A stretch of DNA of 64,000 nt from positions 8,184,001 through 8,248,000 of the forward strand of contig NC_045131.1 in the NCBI RefSeq assembly GCF_007655135.1, read 5' to 3'. Positions 1 to 11,700 of this stretch are shown one piece after another. Positions within the stretch are counted from its first letter, which is position 1. Each line of letters begins with the position of its first letter. The translations under genes and the position numbers were made by a program. The stretch is from Punica granatum (taxonomy: Eukaryota; Streptophyta; Magnoliopsida; Myrtales; Lythraceae). The notes under the pieces were generated by a model, which worked only from the letters and a program-made list of their open reading frames with translations, ran no database searches and was not told the origin of the DNA.

Positions 1-1685
1 TTCCACCATTCAGCTGTCCATTTAAAAACACTTTACTGTTAAATACCGAACTAGCTAATTAAATGCCCTGTTTCCGGGCCTTTTCGGGGTTCTGGTGCAT
101 GTCCATGGTATATTAGCTTACCGAGGATGACAACAAGTTCCTTGTCGGGTTTAGGGAATGGATAAGGGACGCCGAGCTTAGGCAAGATGACAATAGCTCC
201 ATGGAGAGTTGCCCTTAGCCATAGAATGTGGGCGTGCCAAAGGAGAGTGCCCCTCTGGCCCGTGATGTTGAAGTTGTATGAGTACGTCTGCCCTGTCTGT
301 AGCGGGCACTGCGTAATGTACGCGGGACCATCAGCCCATCCGGTTCGGATCTGTCTAACCCCGTGCCTGCTCCAAGCAAACATGCATCACTCATTGATTT
401 CGGACTGATGTTCTCGAGTAAAAGATGAAGTCAGATAGAATCAATGTTAATTGATCAACTGATCGATAGTTGGATTGTGTCTCACCAGTGGATTGAAACA
501 TTATATTTGACATGGTTAACGACCTTGACGATCACCGTGTCGTCTTCCCGAGCATACAGTGTGGGTCCGGGAAACTTGCCATTCACTGTGACGATTGGCT
601 TACTCGAGCACAGCCTGGTTGTATTCTTCATCACCACCTGCATTTGCCGGATCCACAGAAATCTCCAAAATCAAACTTCATATTTTGATTGAAAATATTA
701 ATTAATGAGGATTAACTAACAGATTTAATTGCCAACGTAATTTTTTTTAAAAAAAAAGGTAAAATATTTAAGAAAAACATAGATTTGATTTTTTTCGCGC
801 AAATTCAATTAGTTGGATCGGAAGATCTAGTTAATTGAGTCTCCCATATTTGGTAAGGGAAGGTGATGTGAGATTGTACCTTCCATTTACCCACAATTTC
901 ATTTCTCAGAGATATGCGTATATACACCGAGACACACACATATATATACCTGACCTGAAAAATTGCTCATTTGAATTTATTGGACCAACCACATTTAGGT
1001 GTGTCTGAGGTTGCTTTCATTTATATCTTTTGGACGAAGCAAAAGTCAGACTGGGAATTCAATCTTATGTTATCGAGTTGGGAGGCTGTGTTGAAATGAA
1101 AAGGGAAAAAAAGAGAGAGAGGAGTTTTATTATTTCAAGTAGATAATTTATATATTTAACAAAAAAAACTTACAGTGATATGATGCGTCCAGTCAAAGTA
1201 CATGAAATCATGAACTAGCGAAAGTTTTCAAAAGGAGGATTCTGGTTTGCAATAATAAGGGAAAAGCAAAATTATTACATGAAAAAGAAGAGGGAATGCT
1301 AAGTTACCTTTTTCTTGATAATGTTATTGCATGGGGATTATTCCATGATAATATTTCTCTTTCCCTAAGTTGGCTACAAAAGTTTTAAGGTCTGGTTGTT
1401 GCGTGAGGGATATGATATTGAAATTTCTTTTGAATATCATAAAAATGTGCAAGCATAAATAGATTTCTCGAAACAAAGTACACTCGACGTAAAACTTAAA
1501 ATGACGAGCACACATATAAAAAGAGCATACAGATAACACAAAAGAAAAAGGAATTCTAAATTTATCGATGCACTTACGTTGAACTTGTAATGCCGGACCC
1601 TGCATTCCACTAGCGAAGGAAGACTGATGCATGCAACTGAGAGCAAGAACAAAGCACGAAACCAGCAAGAATGCTGTTTCCCCAT
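1..1685 (-). CDS. Laccase, LAC4/IRX12-like (5' part; gene runs off the left edge)
   Basis: Multicopper oxidase that oxidises monolignols in the cell wall during lignification. Three coding exons are visible: 1685-1578, 637-486 and 366-122. Their sizes (108, 152 and 245 bp) fit the conserved laccase exon structure, and all junctions are GT-AG and keep frame. Exon 1 holds the ATG and a secretory signal peptide (hydrophobic [17 protein letters not shown]). Exons 2-3 hold the first cupredoxin domain with copper motif HWHG, split by intron 2, and the second motif WHAHILW. A glycine-rich GQRGT and a PFPKPDKE stretch match LAC4-type enzymes better than LAC17-type. The residue before WHAHI is Leu where many laccases have Trp; this should not affect copper binding. 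Bases 1-121 are intron 3; the remaining exons lie outside. An At2g38080 (LAC4) identity is supported by nearby At2g38010/At2g38040 relatives, but the three exons alone do not prove it. Confidence 0.93.
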
Positions 1686-3506
1686 GATTCAATATATACT
1701 GCACTTTATATGTGTATATATATATGTATATATATATCAAATTTTTCTCTCTTTGCCCGGCTTTTCTCTCTTCTGCCTATCGATCCCTGTGCAGAAATCG
1801 ATATGAAGAGAGAAATTTGAATGTTTTTAATGTGTGTTTTTTGGTACCGATGATACAGACGGACTTGCCAACGCACGCTTATATAGGGGGAAGGGAGGGG
1901 GGGGGAGGGTGTAGCAAATAGATTTTAAGTATAGCTGCAATGTCGTTTTTGCTTAGTTAGGTGGACTGGGAGTTGTGTCTTTGAATTAACCTTTGAAACA
2001 AAGAATTCTTCACCAAAAAAAAAATGAAAGAAACTAATAAAATACGGACAGGACAGGGAATAATATTTATATGCAGAACAAACAAACAGACAAATAGGAG
2101 CTGAGGATGGGATGGATGGATAAATTGTTTTTTTGTCATTTAAAGTTCAATTCCTTACATATTACATAAAGTAGATGAATGGGATGGATGGATGAGTAGG
2201 AGTTGTTTCTGGTTTATGGGTAGACTCTGTGATCGATCGACTTCTGATTTTGAGATTTGTCCAAACTCGAGTTTTCTTGGTCACTTTCATCTGGCCGAAC
2301 CCAAACCCCCCGACACATGTACTTCTAGAATATCAGCATTCCTAGTTTAATTCCTCATCCTTCTAGGATTTTCCCGTACTTTTCATGTTTTTACTATGAT
2401 TTTTCCCCGTTAAATCGCTAATTTCACTATTATCGCGCTCTTTCTAAGCGACTTTCGTTTGCATGAAAAGATCTGAAAAGATTTCATTCTATGCAAGTTT
2501 GAAATAATAGTACTCTCTCTTCGTTGGCAAAGATCCTTTTTTTTTTGCTAAATTTGAATGCTAATGGACTTAAATCAGATGTCTCTCTTTAACAGATTTG
2601 AGCTTCTTATGTTTGATTGGAGCTCCAGATTAGTGGAGATAAAACATTGTTTTTTCGAGGTCTTAAAAGTTTTTTAACTATAAAAAAATAAAAATATATA
2701 TACTTACACGACTTTTGCTATAAATTGTACTGTCGGATTTATGCGAACTCTAACAGAAAACGGGCATTAGTAGATGGCAATTTTTTTTTATAGTGAATTA
2801 TGTCGAATTCGTCATTTTCTACATAGTTTGTCAAAATCACAATTCTATCTAAAATCGATCAAGGATCGTTGAATCATGAATCGTATAATTAAATCATGAA
2901 TCGTAAAATTCTACTTATAATTAAACCATATATATATGTATATGTGTGTATCATACTTTCCTGAGCAGAAAATCATCAAGTAAGGCAAAACAATGGAAAA
3001 ATACTTCCTTTCCTAATTTGAGAAAATCACCAATTATTAGCATTATGCGTCCAAGTCCATTCCATCCTTTACTTCATGGTATCGAACAATCAGTACCCAA
3101 ACTTCTTAAATCCTCATTCATTTGAAACATGTTGCTATGCTATCTCATAGTCACTCCGAATCAGTAAAAGCAACAAAAGGAAAGAATTCCAGCAGAAAAC
3201 CCGAAAAGATTTGTCTCCGTATATATATTACACACTAGATTAATTAACCATTGGAACTGTTATTTTAAAGTTCCCTACTTGGAACTTCCATTCTATCTCA
3301 AGGACCTAGAAGGGTCGCCGTCTCGTGTCAACTGAAGTCCCGGCAAGCATAATAGAAGCTCAGTGACAGCTCTTACGATTTTACGATTCGAATCATGATT
3401 CTAATAATATAATATTATCTCCTTTCATTCCCTTCGGCTTTATGATGTTATTATTTATTACCTTCTCTTAAATTTTGTCCCCTTAACCAAATTCCTAGAA
3501 TTTTTA
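1686..3506. other. Spacer: laccase 5' leader/promoter side, no gene seen
   Basis: No coding region can be supported. The laccase leader and promoter must lie in the first part, reading leftward. A (TA)-rich microsatellite sits at about 1711-1735, a short G run near 1898-1907, two near-identical GGGATGGATGGAT boxes near 2110 and 2180, and a short direct repeat AAATCATGAATCGTA-like at 2872-2911. The rest is AT-rich. Confidence 0.6.
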
Positions 3507-4710
3507 GGCTTTGTTTGGCAACCAAAAAATTTTTAACTTAACTCGCAAACGGACAAAAAAAGGGAAGTCCAACGGTAAGATTGAGGGACCCACAAAAGAC
3601 TGAAAAATTCAAAGTGTTGTCTTGCCCTAATTTTTTTTTTCACAAAAAGAACTGTCGACTGCGCTTTCTGGGTTGGGGTCCTCATTCTTGCTAGCCGAGA
3701 GAAGAAACCTGCCTTCGACGCTGTTGAAGCTCCAGCATCTGCCCCAATTTCGACTCCATTTTCCTTCGCCGCATCGTAGAAGACATCGACATCGGCAACT
3801 TCAACCTCCTAATCGACGTTGGCGAGTCGTAATCGGTCCACATTTCATCGAAATCGGCCGCACGAAGAAGGTAATCGATGTCGGAATTTCGCAACTACTA
3901 AGAAGCAATAGTCAATTTGACAGATAACTAAACTCCCAACTTGCAAATTTCCCTTGCTTGATTGAGCAGAAGAAGCCGGAGAAAGGACATGCAAGAACAG
4001 GGCAAAGGCCCCCCTTTATTGGGAGAGATTCCCCGAATTTGCGACGTCTGCAACAAAAGGACAGAGATTCCCTCCTTTGGGCTTTTTCGAGGGTCCTTGC
4101 ACTTCATTGTTCACCAGCACGCGAGGCTTTAAGAACCGCGTCTCCTCTGCTTGGGAACGCCATCTGCATTTGAGGTAATTTCTGTTTTCCTCTCGCCATT
4201 ACTCCATGTCTGTTGCATAATTTTATGGCTTGTCTTGCTTCTTTGGTCACTGAGAGGCAATCTTTTGTTCTTGTTTCACTGAATGTCAGTGTGAAGCTTG
4301 TTTTCTTATTCCGTGTAATACGAATTTGAAGCTGTTGTGTTATTGTTTCAATATGTCTACGGTCTAAGCTTTTGTTCTTCTTTCAGTTTGGTTGAGTGAT
4401 ATGCTTCTCTTCTTGTGTCGGTTACTGTTACTGTGCAGTTGTGGAGTCGATACATCATTTGCCTGATATTTCGCACATGTTGGAATATTTTACACAAATT
4501 ATGTGGTAGCTTTCTCCATGCTGTTATTCTCTCAATCTGCAATTTGTTGCATTGTTTGGGTTAATCTAAGTAGCCCAGGGTTTATCTGAGTATGAATTAA
4601 GTTGTTTTGTGAGTAATTGGAATTTAGATCTGCTGCAAGTTGTTTCTGTTCTGTTAATATTATTTTTGCCTATTATGTGTGGAAGTTATGGTCCAAAAAG
4701 TGCATCGATC

Positions 4711-5825
4711 ATGGCTCCAAAGGGTGAGCATGTACTCGAATGGAGTGATGAGATGGAGTTGGTCTTCATCCATATCATGCTTGAGAAGTTCAAAGTGACC
4801 CAGATAACTTCCTGGAAGAGACCTCATTGGGAAGAGATGATAAAGGAAATAGAAAAGCAATTTCCTGAAGCGCAACTTTGCTGGACGAAGCTAAGGGACA
4901 AGTGTGCTAGGTTGAAAGAGACGTACAGGCAGTTCACTGAGCTAAGGAACCACACTGGAGTGGGATGGGATGCAGACACAAACACCATCAAGGCCAGCCC
5001 CCGATGTCTGGGATATGTTCATCAAGGTACACGCTTTATATATGTTATTGTCTTTTGCGCATGAAGCCGATTTCCTAATAATATGAGTTATGAAGTGCTA
5101 ACAATTCCTTCTATGTAAAATGCCAACTATAACTTCAATTTACTAGATATTTGCCTGTCCTTTGTTCATACGTTCGCTATCTATAGTTCCTTCCTATCTA
5201 TTGAACTGTTCTCGTAACATATTCCTTATCTCAACGTGCAGAAGAACAGCGCATTCAAGGCATTTCGAACCAAAGACTGCAAGCACTACATTCTACTGAA
5301 TGAGCTTTTCAGTTCTTCGTGTGCGGTGCTCTACGCATCTCCTCGACCAATCCACCAACAACTTCATCTGAAGAACGACGGTTGCATGCGGCATTCATAT
5401 CAACATCGAGGGGAAAGCAGAAACAGTATGTCAACATCGAGGAGGGCTCCGACGAGAGTGACGACCCCTTCAATGTTCAAGAGCCAATTATATCAGAGTC
5501 CCGACGTCGAGTGCCTAAAAGAGCTTCATCAAAAAGGTCCATGATGCAGGAGTGCATGGAATTGTTCAGGTATAGCTTCAACAAGAATGCTCCTGAAACC
5601 CCATCGGCGTCAAAGAGAAGCAAGTCCGTTTCAAGCCCTGAGAAGCCAGAAAAGAATAGCATCAACGAAGCCATGTTAGAGTTGAAAAAATTGAAAGAGA
5701 AGGTCCCGCGTCGCTTTTATGTGAAAGCCGCCATGGCGCTGGCAAATAAGGAAATAAGGAAGGTTTTCATGTTCTTAGACGAGAACGAGCGAATTGAAGG
5801 GCTACAGGACCTTGCTGACTCCTGA
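4711..5825 (+). pseudogene. Harbinger ORF1, Myb/SANT-like DNA-binding protein (PF12776 type), frameshifted
   Basis: Accessory protein of PIF/Harbinger elements that binds DNA and helps bring the transposase to the termini. ATG at 4711 opens a Myb_DNA-bind_3 domain with WSDEMELVFIHIMLEKFK, WEEMIKEIEKQF and KLRDKCARLKETYRQF. Exon 1 runs to 5026 (AAG then gtacac) and exon 2 starts at 5242 after gcag. Two breaks are seen. In a run of five C near 4999 the frame slips by one: the expected PDVWDMFIK is readable only in the next frame. Near 5323, after NELFSSSCA, it slips back, and GALRISSTNPPTTSSEERRL continues in the other frame to the stop at 5823-5825. The two shifts have opposite sign. The last 150 residues are lysine-rich. 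Either true decay or a pair of assembly errors would explain this. Confidence 0.8.
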
Positions 5826-6069
5826 AACGGCGCGCAGAGTATATGAGTTTACGTTTAGTTGAACATATTTCGCTAATTGCTTTTACTTTACTTTGTTATG
5901 ACATTTGTATTCCTGATATGTTTGTTTCGTGTATTAGGAATATTTTCGGTTGAATATATTTTATGTGTGCTTTGACTGTTTTGAGTGGTTATGAAGTGTC
6001 GTTTTTTACTGTTAATGTACAGTGCATGATATTCTTTCAACAGTTATAGGCGTACAATAGCAATACAAT

Positions 6070-7448
6070 ATGCCAAGGAATAGCAATTTTGCACGGTATG
6101 ACAGTTCCTCTAACGACGACGAGATCGTAATTAGGAAGCGGTGGTTCTTCTTATTGATGGTACGACTTATGGAGGCCGAACGAGTGTTTCAAAGGAACAT
6201 CCCGTGCATAACTTCGCCACTCCAAGGAAGACAATACACGCTTGAAGTTTTGGGGAATGACGTTAGATGTTTCGAGTCGTTTAGAATGGAACCGTATGTG
6301 TTTAGAAATCTCTGCAACACACTTCGGCTGCGTTGTGGTATCACTGACAGTAGGAATAGTATCACCGTGGAAGAGATGGTAGGAATGTTCTTATTGGTTA
6401 TTTCACATAGTTCACGCTATGCAATTGTGGCGGAAAAGTATCAACATTCAAAGGAAACGGTGTCACGAGCAGTCATAAAAATTCTCCGAGGAATACTAGC
6501 CTTATCACCCGAGTATATTCGACCAAGGAACGTCGCTGTGCAGCCAAAAATTGAAAGGGAACCACTGTGGCGTTTCTTTATGGTATTTTTCTAATAATGC
6601 AAAACTGTAATAATTCATATCGTAATATTATGTAAATTATATATAATTTTGTATTGTCATTCAGGATTGCATTGGAGCAATTGATGGAACCCATGTGGCT
6701 GCATGTATCCCCAGAGAGAATAGAGTACCATATCTCGATAAAAACGCTGAGATAACACAAAATATACTGACCGCTTGTTCCCACGACATGATGTTCACAT
6801 ATGTCATGACGGGTTGGGAGGGTTCGGCACATGATTCAATAATATTTTCCGAAGCTGCTTCATTGGAGCAATTTCCAGCGCCATGTGGTGGTTAGTGTTT
6901 GCTGATTACTTTTCTCTTTTCGATAAAATTTCAACCCTAACATATTTAACTGAAAAATTGTCCTTTTCTTCTTTCCAGACCAATATTATGTTGTCGATGC
7001 AGGATTTTCAAACATTCCTGGATATTTGGCTCCATACAAGGGGGAACGATATCACCGAAGTGATTTCGATCGGCGCAATCCACCGACAACAAAGAAGGAG
7101 CTTTTTAATCATTATCACGCATCAGTGCGTAACGTCATCGAACGTTGCTTTGGTATTTTGAAGAGGAGATTTGCCATACTAAGATTAATGCCAAACTTCA
7201 TACCGTTAAGACAAGGGCAACTTGCCATTGCGTGTTTTGTTTTGCATAATTTTATACAACGCAATAATTATCACGACATATTATTTACGGAGTACAGCAA
7301 TGCGTGGGCGAAATACAATGAATTTCGAAGTCCACCGCTAGAACAAGGAATTAGAACTCAAGTGGATATGAGTAGTGACGAAATGAATGTTGTGCGTGAC
7401 CGTATCGCTAATCGCTTATGGCTCGCAGAAAGAGGAGGGCGACGATAG
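6070..7448 (+). CDS. PIF/Harbinger transposase (HARBI1-like DDE nuclease), intact
   Basis: Cuts and integrates the element. Exons 6070-6582, 6665-6890 and 6979-7448 join with GT-AG introns of 82 and 88 bp into 402 aa, in the usual range for this family. Residues 50-130 hold the helical N-terminal region (FRNLCNTLRLRCGI, ETVSRAVIKILRGIL). The catalytic acidic triad is complete: Asp178 in GAIDGTH, Asp228 in WEGSAHDS and Glu301 in RNVIERCFGILKRRF. Other family blocks are present: YYVVDAGFSNIPGYLAPYKG near 248-268 and CFVLHNFI. No stop or frameshift is seen. It lies 244 bp downstream of ORF1 on the same strand. It may act on shorter elements with similar ends, such as the MITEs in this window; that is inference. 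Confidence 0.93.
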
Positions 7449-7676
7449 ACATTGTTTAATTTGTATTTGAATTTAGTGATAATTATTGTACTGTTTTGAC
7501 ATTGAAAGTGTCAAATTTGTATTAAATGGTGTCTTGAAGGTAAATTGATATTGGAAGGAAAACCCAACATGGGGCCCACCATGAGTTACAAAAAACTCAA
7601 AATTTTATCCTCTAGTGTAAATGAGTTGAGTTGAGTTTTCAAAACTCATTTGCCAAACACAACCTTAGAATCTTCT

Positions 7677-7892
7677 GGTGCGTTTGGATTCAGAGTTAAA
7701 GTAATTTTGATTTTGATTGTGGAAAATGAAAAATGAGATGGGAGTATAAATTTGACTTGAGAAACGTGTATTTTTGTTGTGTAGTGTGTTGAGTTAAAGT
7801 TATAAAAAATTTTACTTGAGAAATGTATATTTTTGTTGTGTAGTGTGTTGAGTTAAAGTTAAAAATATTTTAACTTACAATCCAAACAAGAC
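7677..7892. mobile_element. MITE with GTTTGGATT-type inverted ends and internal 59-bp tandem duplication
   Basis: The left end GCGTTTGGATTCAGAGTTAAA and the right end, read inward, TTGTTTGGATTGTAAGTTAAA form imperfect terminal inverted repeats about 25 bp long around a short AT-rich core. The core contains a 59-bp unit (starting near 7755 and 7814) repeated twice, with a few mismatches. No coding capacity. It begins only ten bases after the TTA that closes the Harbinger element. I could not define a target duplication. Confidence 0.65.
7755..7872. repeat. Tandem duplication, 59-bp period, two copies
   Basis: Both units begin ACTTGAGAAA and share TTTTTGTTGTGTAGTGTGTT and GAGTTAAAGTTA. They differ at a few positions. 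The duplication lies inside the MITE at 7677-7892. Confidence 0.85.
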
Positions 7893-7905
7893 TTCATCTT
7901 TTTAG

Positions 7906-8044
7906 AATTCCTAGTCGAGCTGGGTCAGTCAACTAAGTTTTTTCAGCTTGAATTTTCTCCATTCACAATACGCGAACTCGAGACCTTGCTTAAGGGAAAA
8001 AAACGTCGAACCGTTTATGTTTGAACTAACCCACGTAGGTCGAG
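7906..8044 (-). mobile_element. SINE-family copy (minus orientation)
   Basis: Read on the minus strand, this begins TACGTGGGTTAGTTCAAAC, then CCTTAAGCAAGGTCTCGAG, a box-B-like AGTTCG stretch, and ends GACTGACCCAGCTCGAC. The same blocks in the same order occur in the copies at 36341, 36833 and 38931. It is diverged and lacks a clear tail. Confidence 0.65.
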
Positions 8045-8050
8045 TAAAGT

Positions 8051-8740
8051 TTGATGATATACAAGACGGGGAAACAGATTCCATGGATCGTATCTTCACT
8101 GCATACATCCACAAAATATGTGCCCTCATCGATCATCCCGTATCCCATGTGTTATGTGCCTTCTTCGGCAGGCATTGCAAGGACTTTCCTCCATGCGATA
8201 CAAAACCCTGTTTTCAGCACATTAACTCCACTTTAAAAACCAAAGAGGACTATGAGCTTGTCATAGGCCATCTGATCTTACAGGCTCCTGAAAGAATAAA
8301 TTTAAACATAAATCTGCAATAATATTTTCATGTTTTGCAGGAACATGGATTTCCCCTGGTTTGACCAGGATTCTGGCGACTCCTCTTCTGAGGGTCAAAA
8401 AAGAAGGAATCTGCCTCTGCATCCAAAGAAGCAGTTCCAGATAAAACCCAGCCTAACGGCTTGGAAGCCTGATCCTAGGCAACAACTCATCTTGGATAAT
8501 TTATGGTCATCCATAAAGAATCCTCAAAAGGGTGAGGAAACCATAAATGCATTGGTCCTTCACATGGAGGAACTATGCAACAGCAGGATATCCATGCAGT
8601 AGGAACTCTGTGCTGAAAATCATAAGCTGCAGCATGAGCTATCTCTCCAAAAAGCTCACACTCGAGTATACCTTCAAAACAGGTTAGTCGAGTTCGATAA
8701 TTTCACAGAACACTTTGCAGAAATGCAAAATAAAAAAAAA
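8051..8740 (+). pseudogene. Unrecognised coding relic, broken
   Basis: An open stretch (about 8051-8321) reads DDIQDGETDSMDRIF, DHPVSHVLCAFFGRHCKDF and TLKTKEDYELVIGHLILQAP. After a splice-like tttgcag at 8340 a second stretch continues with DFPWFDQDSGDSSSEGQKRR, LTAWKPDPRQQLILDNLW and EELCNSRISMQ. It hits a stop at 8600-8602 and remains readable as ELCAENHKLQHELSLQKAH, a likely coiled coil, until poly-A-rich sequence near 8730. Composition looks protein-like rather than random. I do not recognise the family. A retroelement structural protein or a captured gene fragment are both possible. Confidence 0.35.
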
Positions 8741-11700
8741 TGCTTTGATTGAAAAATTCAAAAAGAGTGAAAAAAGGAGAGATCATTTGAAAAAAGAAAA
8801 TGAGAGTTTCAAAAATATATATATACACACACATACATGTTTGACATGATATATAATGTACAAAAATATGCGTAAATATTGTTTGTTCTATATATACATG
8901 TGTGTGTGTGTTTGTGTTGATTTTCAACAAGATTAATCATACTTCAAGAGCGTATCGCAACTTTATGGTTAATGATACTCTCATATAGACATGTGAAACG
9001 ACTGCATTTGGAATATACTTTGACTGCTCTCTTTTTTTCACCCCTTGATTAATCGGTTTTAATCTCTAGTATGGGTTTGTTTGGATTTAATTTTAAAAAT
9101 TAAAAAATTAAGTACTGAAAATTTAAGATCTAAATAGAATAAGTGCTTCATTGATTAAGGGAAAAAGTTTATGATTAGGTGGAAATTATAATGACTTGAA
9201 TTATATTTAGATAGATCTCAATGCTTTAATTTCTTTTCATTTTTATTCACAATATTTTATTTTTTCAAAATTCAGAAATTTTTTAAAAAAAAGTTGCAAA
9301 AGAAAAAGGGATCTAAGGTTTTCGATCCAGAGAGGGAAGGGGCGATGATGGCCCCTGATCTCGGACCGGACAAGGCGAGATCGCTAGCAACATTAGAGGT
9401 CATCGGAGACCTTGTCTGAGTAGTGGTGGCCGAGATTAGGGGCCACCACCACTCGCGATCGACCTTTCTTTCTCTTCGATCGAAGACAGAAAAAGCTCGA
9501 TTGAGGGTGGTGATAGGCCCCGATCTTGGGTCGCAGGCTATCTCAATTAGGGTGGAGGTGATTAGGATCAGGGGCCACCATCGCCCTCCTCAATGTCGGG
9601 TCCCTTCCCCCTCTCTCCTTGTCTCTCTCTCCCCCCTCTGCTTTGTCCCAAGACCCAGATGGACTGATTTGCAAACATTGTAATGGTTTTGGGGCTTTGA
9701 TGAAAATATGAAATAAAGAGTCCCCCAACTGAACGAGTCAGCCAAAAAAACACGTAGATCCTCACTTACTAATCATTACTTTTTTGGCTGAATTATTTAG
9801 TTAAGTCAATATAAGTTTTCTTTTATATTATCAAACAAATTAAACTCAATTACATGTTAAAAATTTAATATCAGCAATTAATTTGAGTTATTAAATATAA
9901 CTTTACTGATAAGTCAAAATCCATATGTGCACGTGCTTGACCAAGAACTTAAACTAATAAACACCTAACAGGTGCGCTTTTGTCACGTAGCGTAAAATCT
10001 AGCCATGTGGGGAAATCCGAATTCTTTTATGCTCTAAATTTATTTTTAGTACTGTTGATTTTTTCTTGTGGCCTAAAAATATATTATTATTTTTTCAACT
10101 ATGAAATTTAACCTGAAATCAATTGACTAAGTTTGTTTAAATACTTACTCGATTCAAAAGATTTAATATGTAAAAAATAATTACACCAAATTCTACCCAC
10201 CGCTCCTCTCTCTCCTCCCTCTATTAATTTCTTTCCTTTTAGTTTTTTTTCTGCCTATTTGACAGTTTAAAATTTAAATAACAATAATTTGTCACCTCTT
10301 TTGAATCGATTTAAATAGAATTCTCCCCACACTTCCGGTACCGAGACATTTTAAGATTTGCACGTGATCTTTAAGTGAGTTCTTGATAGTCACATATATA
10401 ATCATTTAGTTAGCATTAAAATTAATTTTATTTTTGTCCTTCCAAGCAGAGTGATATTTTCTTCTTCTTCTTCTTTTTTCCTTTTAAACCTCAAATATAA
10501 ATTAAAGAAATACCAAAAAGTATGACATGGAATTGCTTTTCTTAATTTTGGATAATGAAATGGCCCTACCAAATCAACGCCAACTGCAAGCTCAGGTGTG
10601 TACGTCCAGGTAGGTAAGTATTATCTTGTAAGGCAAAAAATTACGCATAGTTCTCCCTCTAATACGTATCACACTTGTCAAAGTGTTTCAACGTTTGTTT
10701 CCTTTAAATAAAATTACCGATTTAAATCTTGTAAATGAAAAAATTTTAAATTGTAAAAATTCTCCTAATTAGCGCTTTGACTTGATCCTAAATTTAACGG
10801 ATACATTGGACTTCCAAATAGTAGATGTCACACCAAAAAATTTCCAGTAAAAAATATTTAAAAAATGATACGAAAGTATGATTGAAGAACTGTAATCATG
10901 AAACATTACAGAGCACGACTTCGATTAAACCAATGGGTGGTTGTTTACCTTTTCAATAGAATATATGTAAATAACTCTCCAAAGAACACAAAGATCGAGA
11001 AGTAAAAATGAATTTTTACCTTTTGATGAATAATTTATTTCACCAACATATCACATATGCTTTTTCTTTCTTTTTTTTTTCTTTTTCATTTTTTTTATTT
11101 ATTATCTTTTTTGGTGCTTGGTTCATCAATATATGGGTCCCAGACCAGGAAATCTATCTACTTTAATCTAGAAGAGTGTTGGATTAAACTTCTCCGTGAC
11201 AAATTCCAGCGGATAAACTGTCAAATCACTATGGATAAGTGCGTTGCTAAGAAACAGAGCTGTAACGAGGACTATTTAAATGGCGGAGCTCAGGCAGTCC
11301 TCTCTCTCCACCTGGTTGTTTGGACAAAACATTGGCCTATTTGACCCGAGAGCATCGAGAAGCAATCGGAAAAATGCCCGGAGAGAACCGGAAAGAAAAC
11401 TGTTCCTCTGCTTGTTGTGAACTTTCAGAAGTGATACCAATTTGCTTCTCTATCCGGCAACACCGAGTGTTCAAGACCACAGAGAATTATGAATCCTTGA
11501 AAGCTGAGACTGACAAGAACATTAAAAACCAGGTTAGCACAGTAATCCACGGGTGCGAAAAAGAAAGATATAATCTCAAATGGAAAGGGGTGTTGATTGT
11601 GAACATCAATTACCATACCCCGATTGCTACATGAGTTTGGTTGATCTGCTGATTCAGTATTCCCTTCGTCGCCACATTTGTGTGGCAGCTGCACCTTGTA

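Larger units (their letters stand above)
3507..7664 (+). mobile_element. PIF/Harbinger DNA transposon, near-complete (4158 bp)
   Basis: Terminal inverted repeats GGCTTTGTTTGGCAA (left) and, read inward from the right end, GGTTGTGTTTGGCAA agree at 13 of 15 positions. The element is flanked on both sides by the trinucleotide TTA (3504-3506 and 7665-7667), the usual PIF/Harbinger target duplication. Inside, in the same orientation, are the two genes typical of the superfamily: a Myb/SANT-like ORF1 (4711-5825) and a DDE transposase (6070-7448). The transposase frame is open throughout. ORF1 carries two apparent frameshifts, so the copy may not be self-sufficient. The left 1.2 kb and the right 216 bp are noncoding. 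The conserved termini, target duplication and open transposase suggest a fairly young insertion. Confidence 0.93.

Noticed and set aside
1711..1735. TA-rich tract as the laccase TATA box
   Set aside because: It is a simple microsatellite only 30-50 bp from the ATG; its position alone does not support a promoter call.
9423..9728. Open frames over the GC-rich island
   Set aside because: Low-complexity, Arg/Pro/Ser-rich translations on both strands; better explained as repeat DNA.
11057..11634. Two adjacent plus-strand open frames as a small gene
   Set aside because: The first begins in a poly-T-derived Phe/Leu run, and neither shows a known motif or convincing splice sites.
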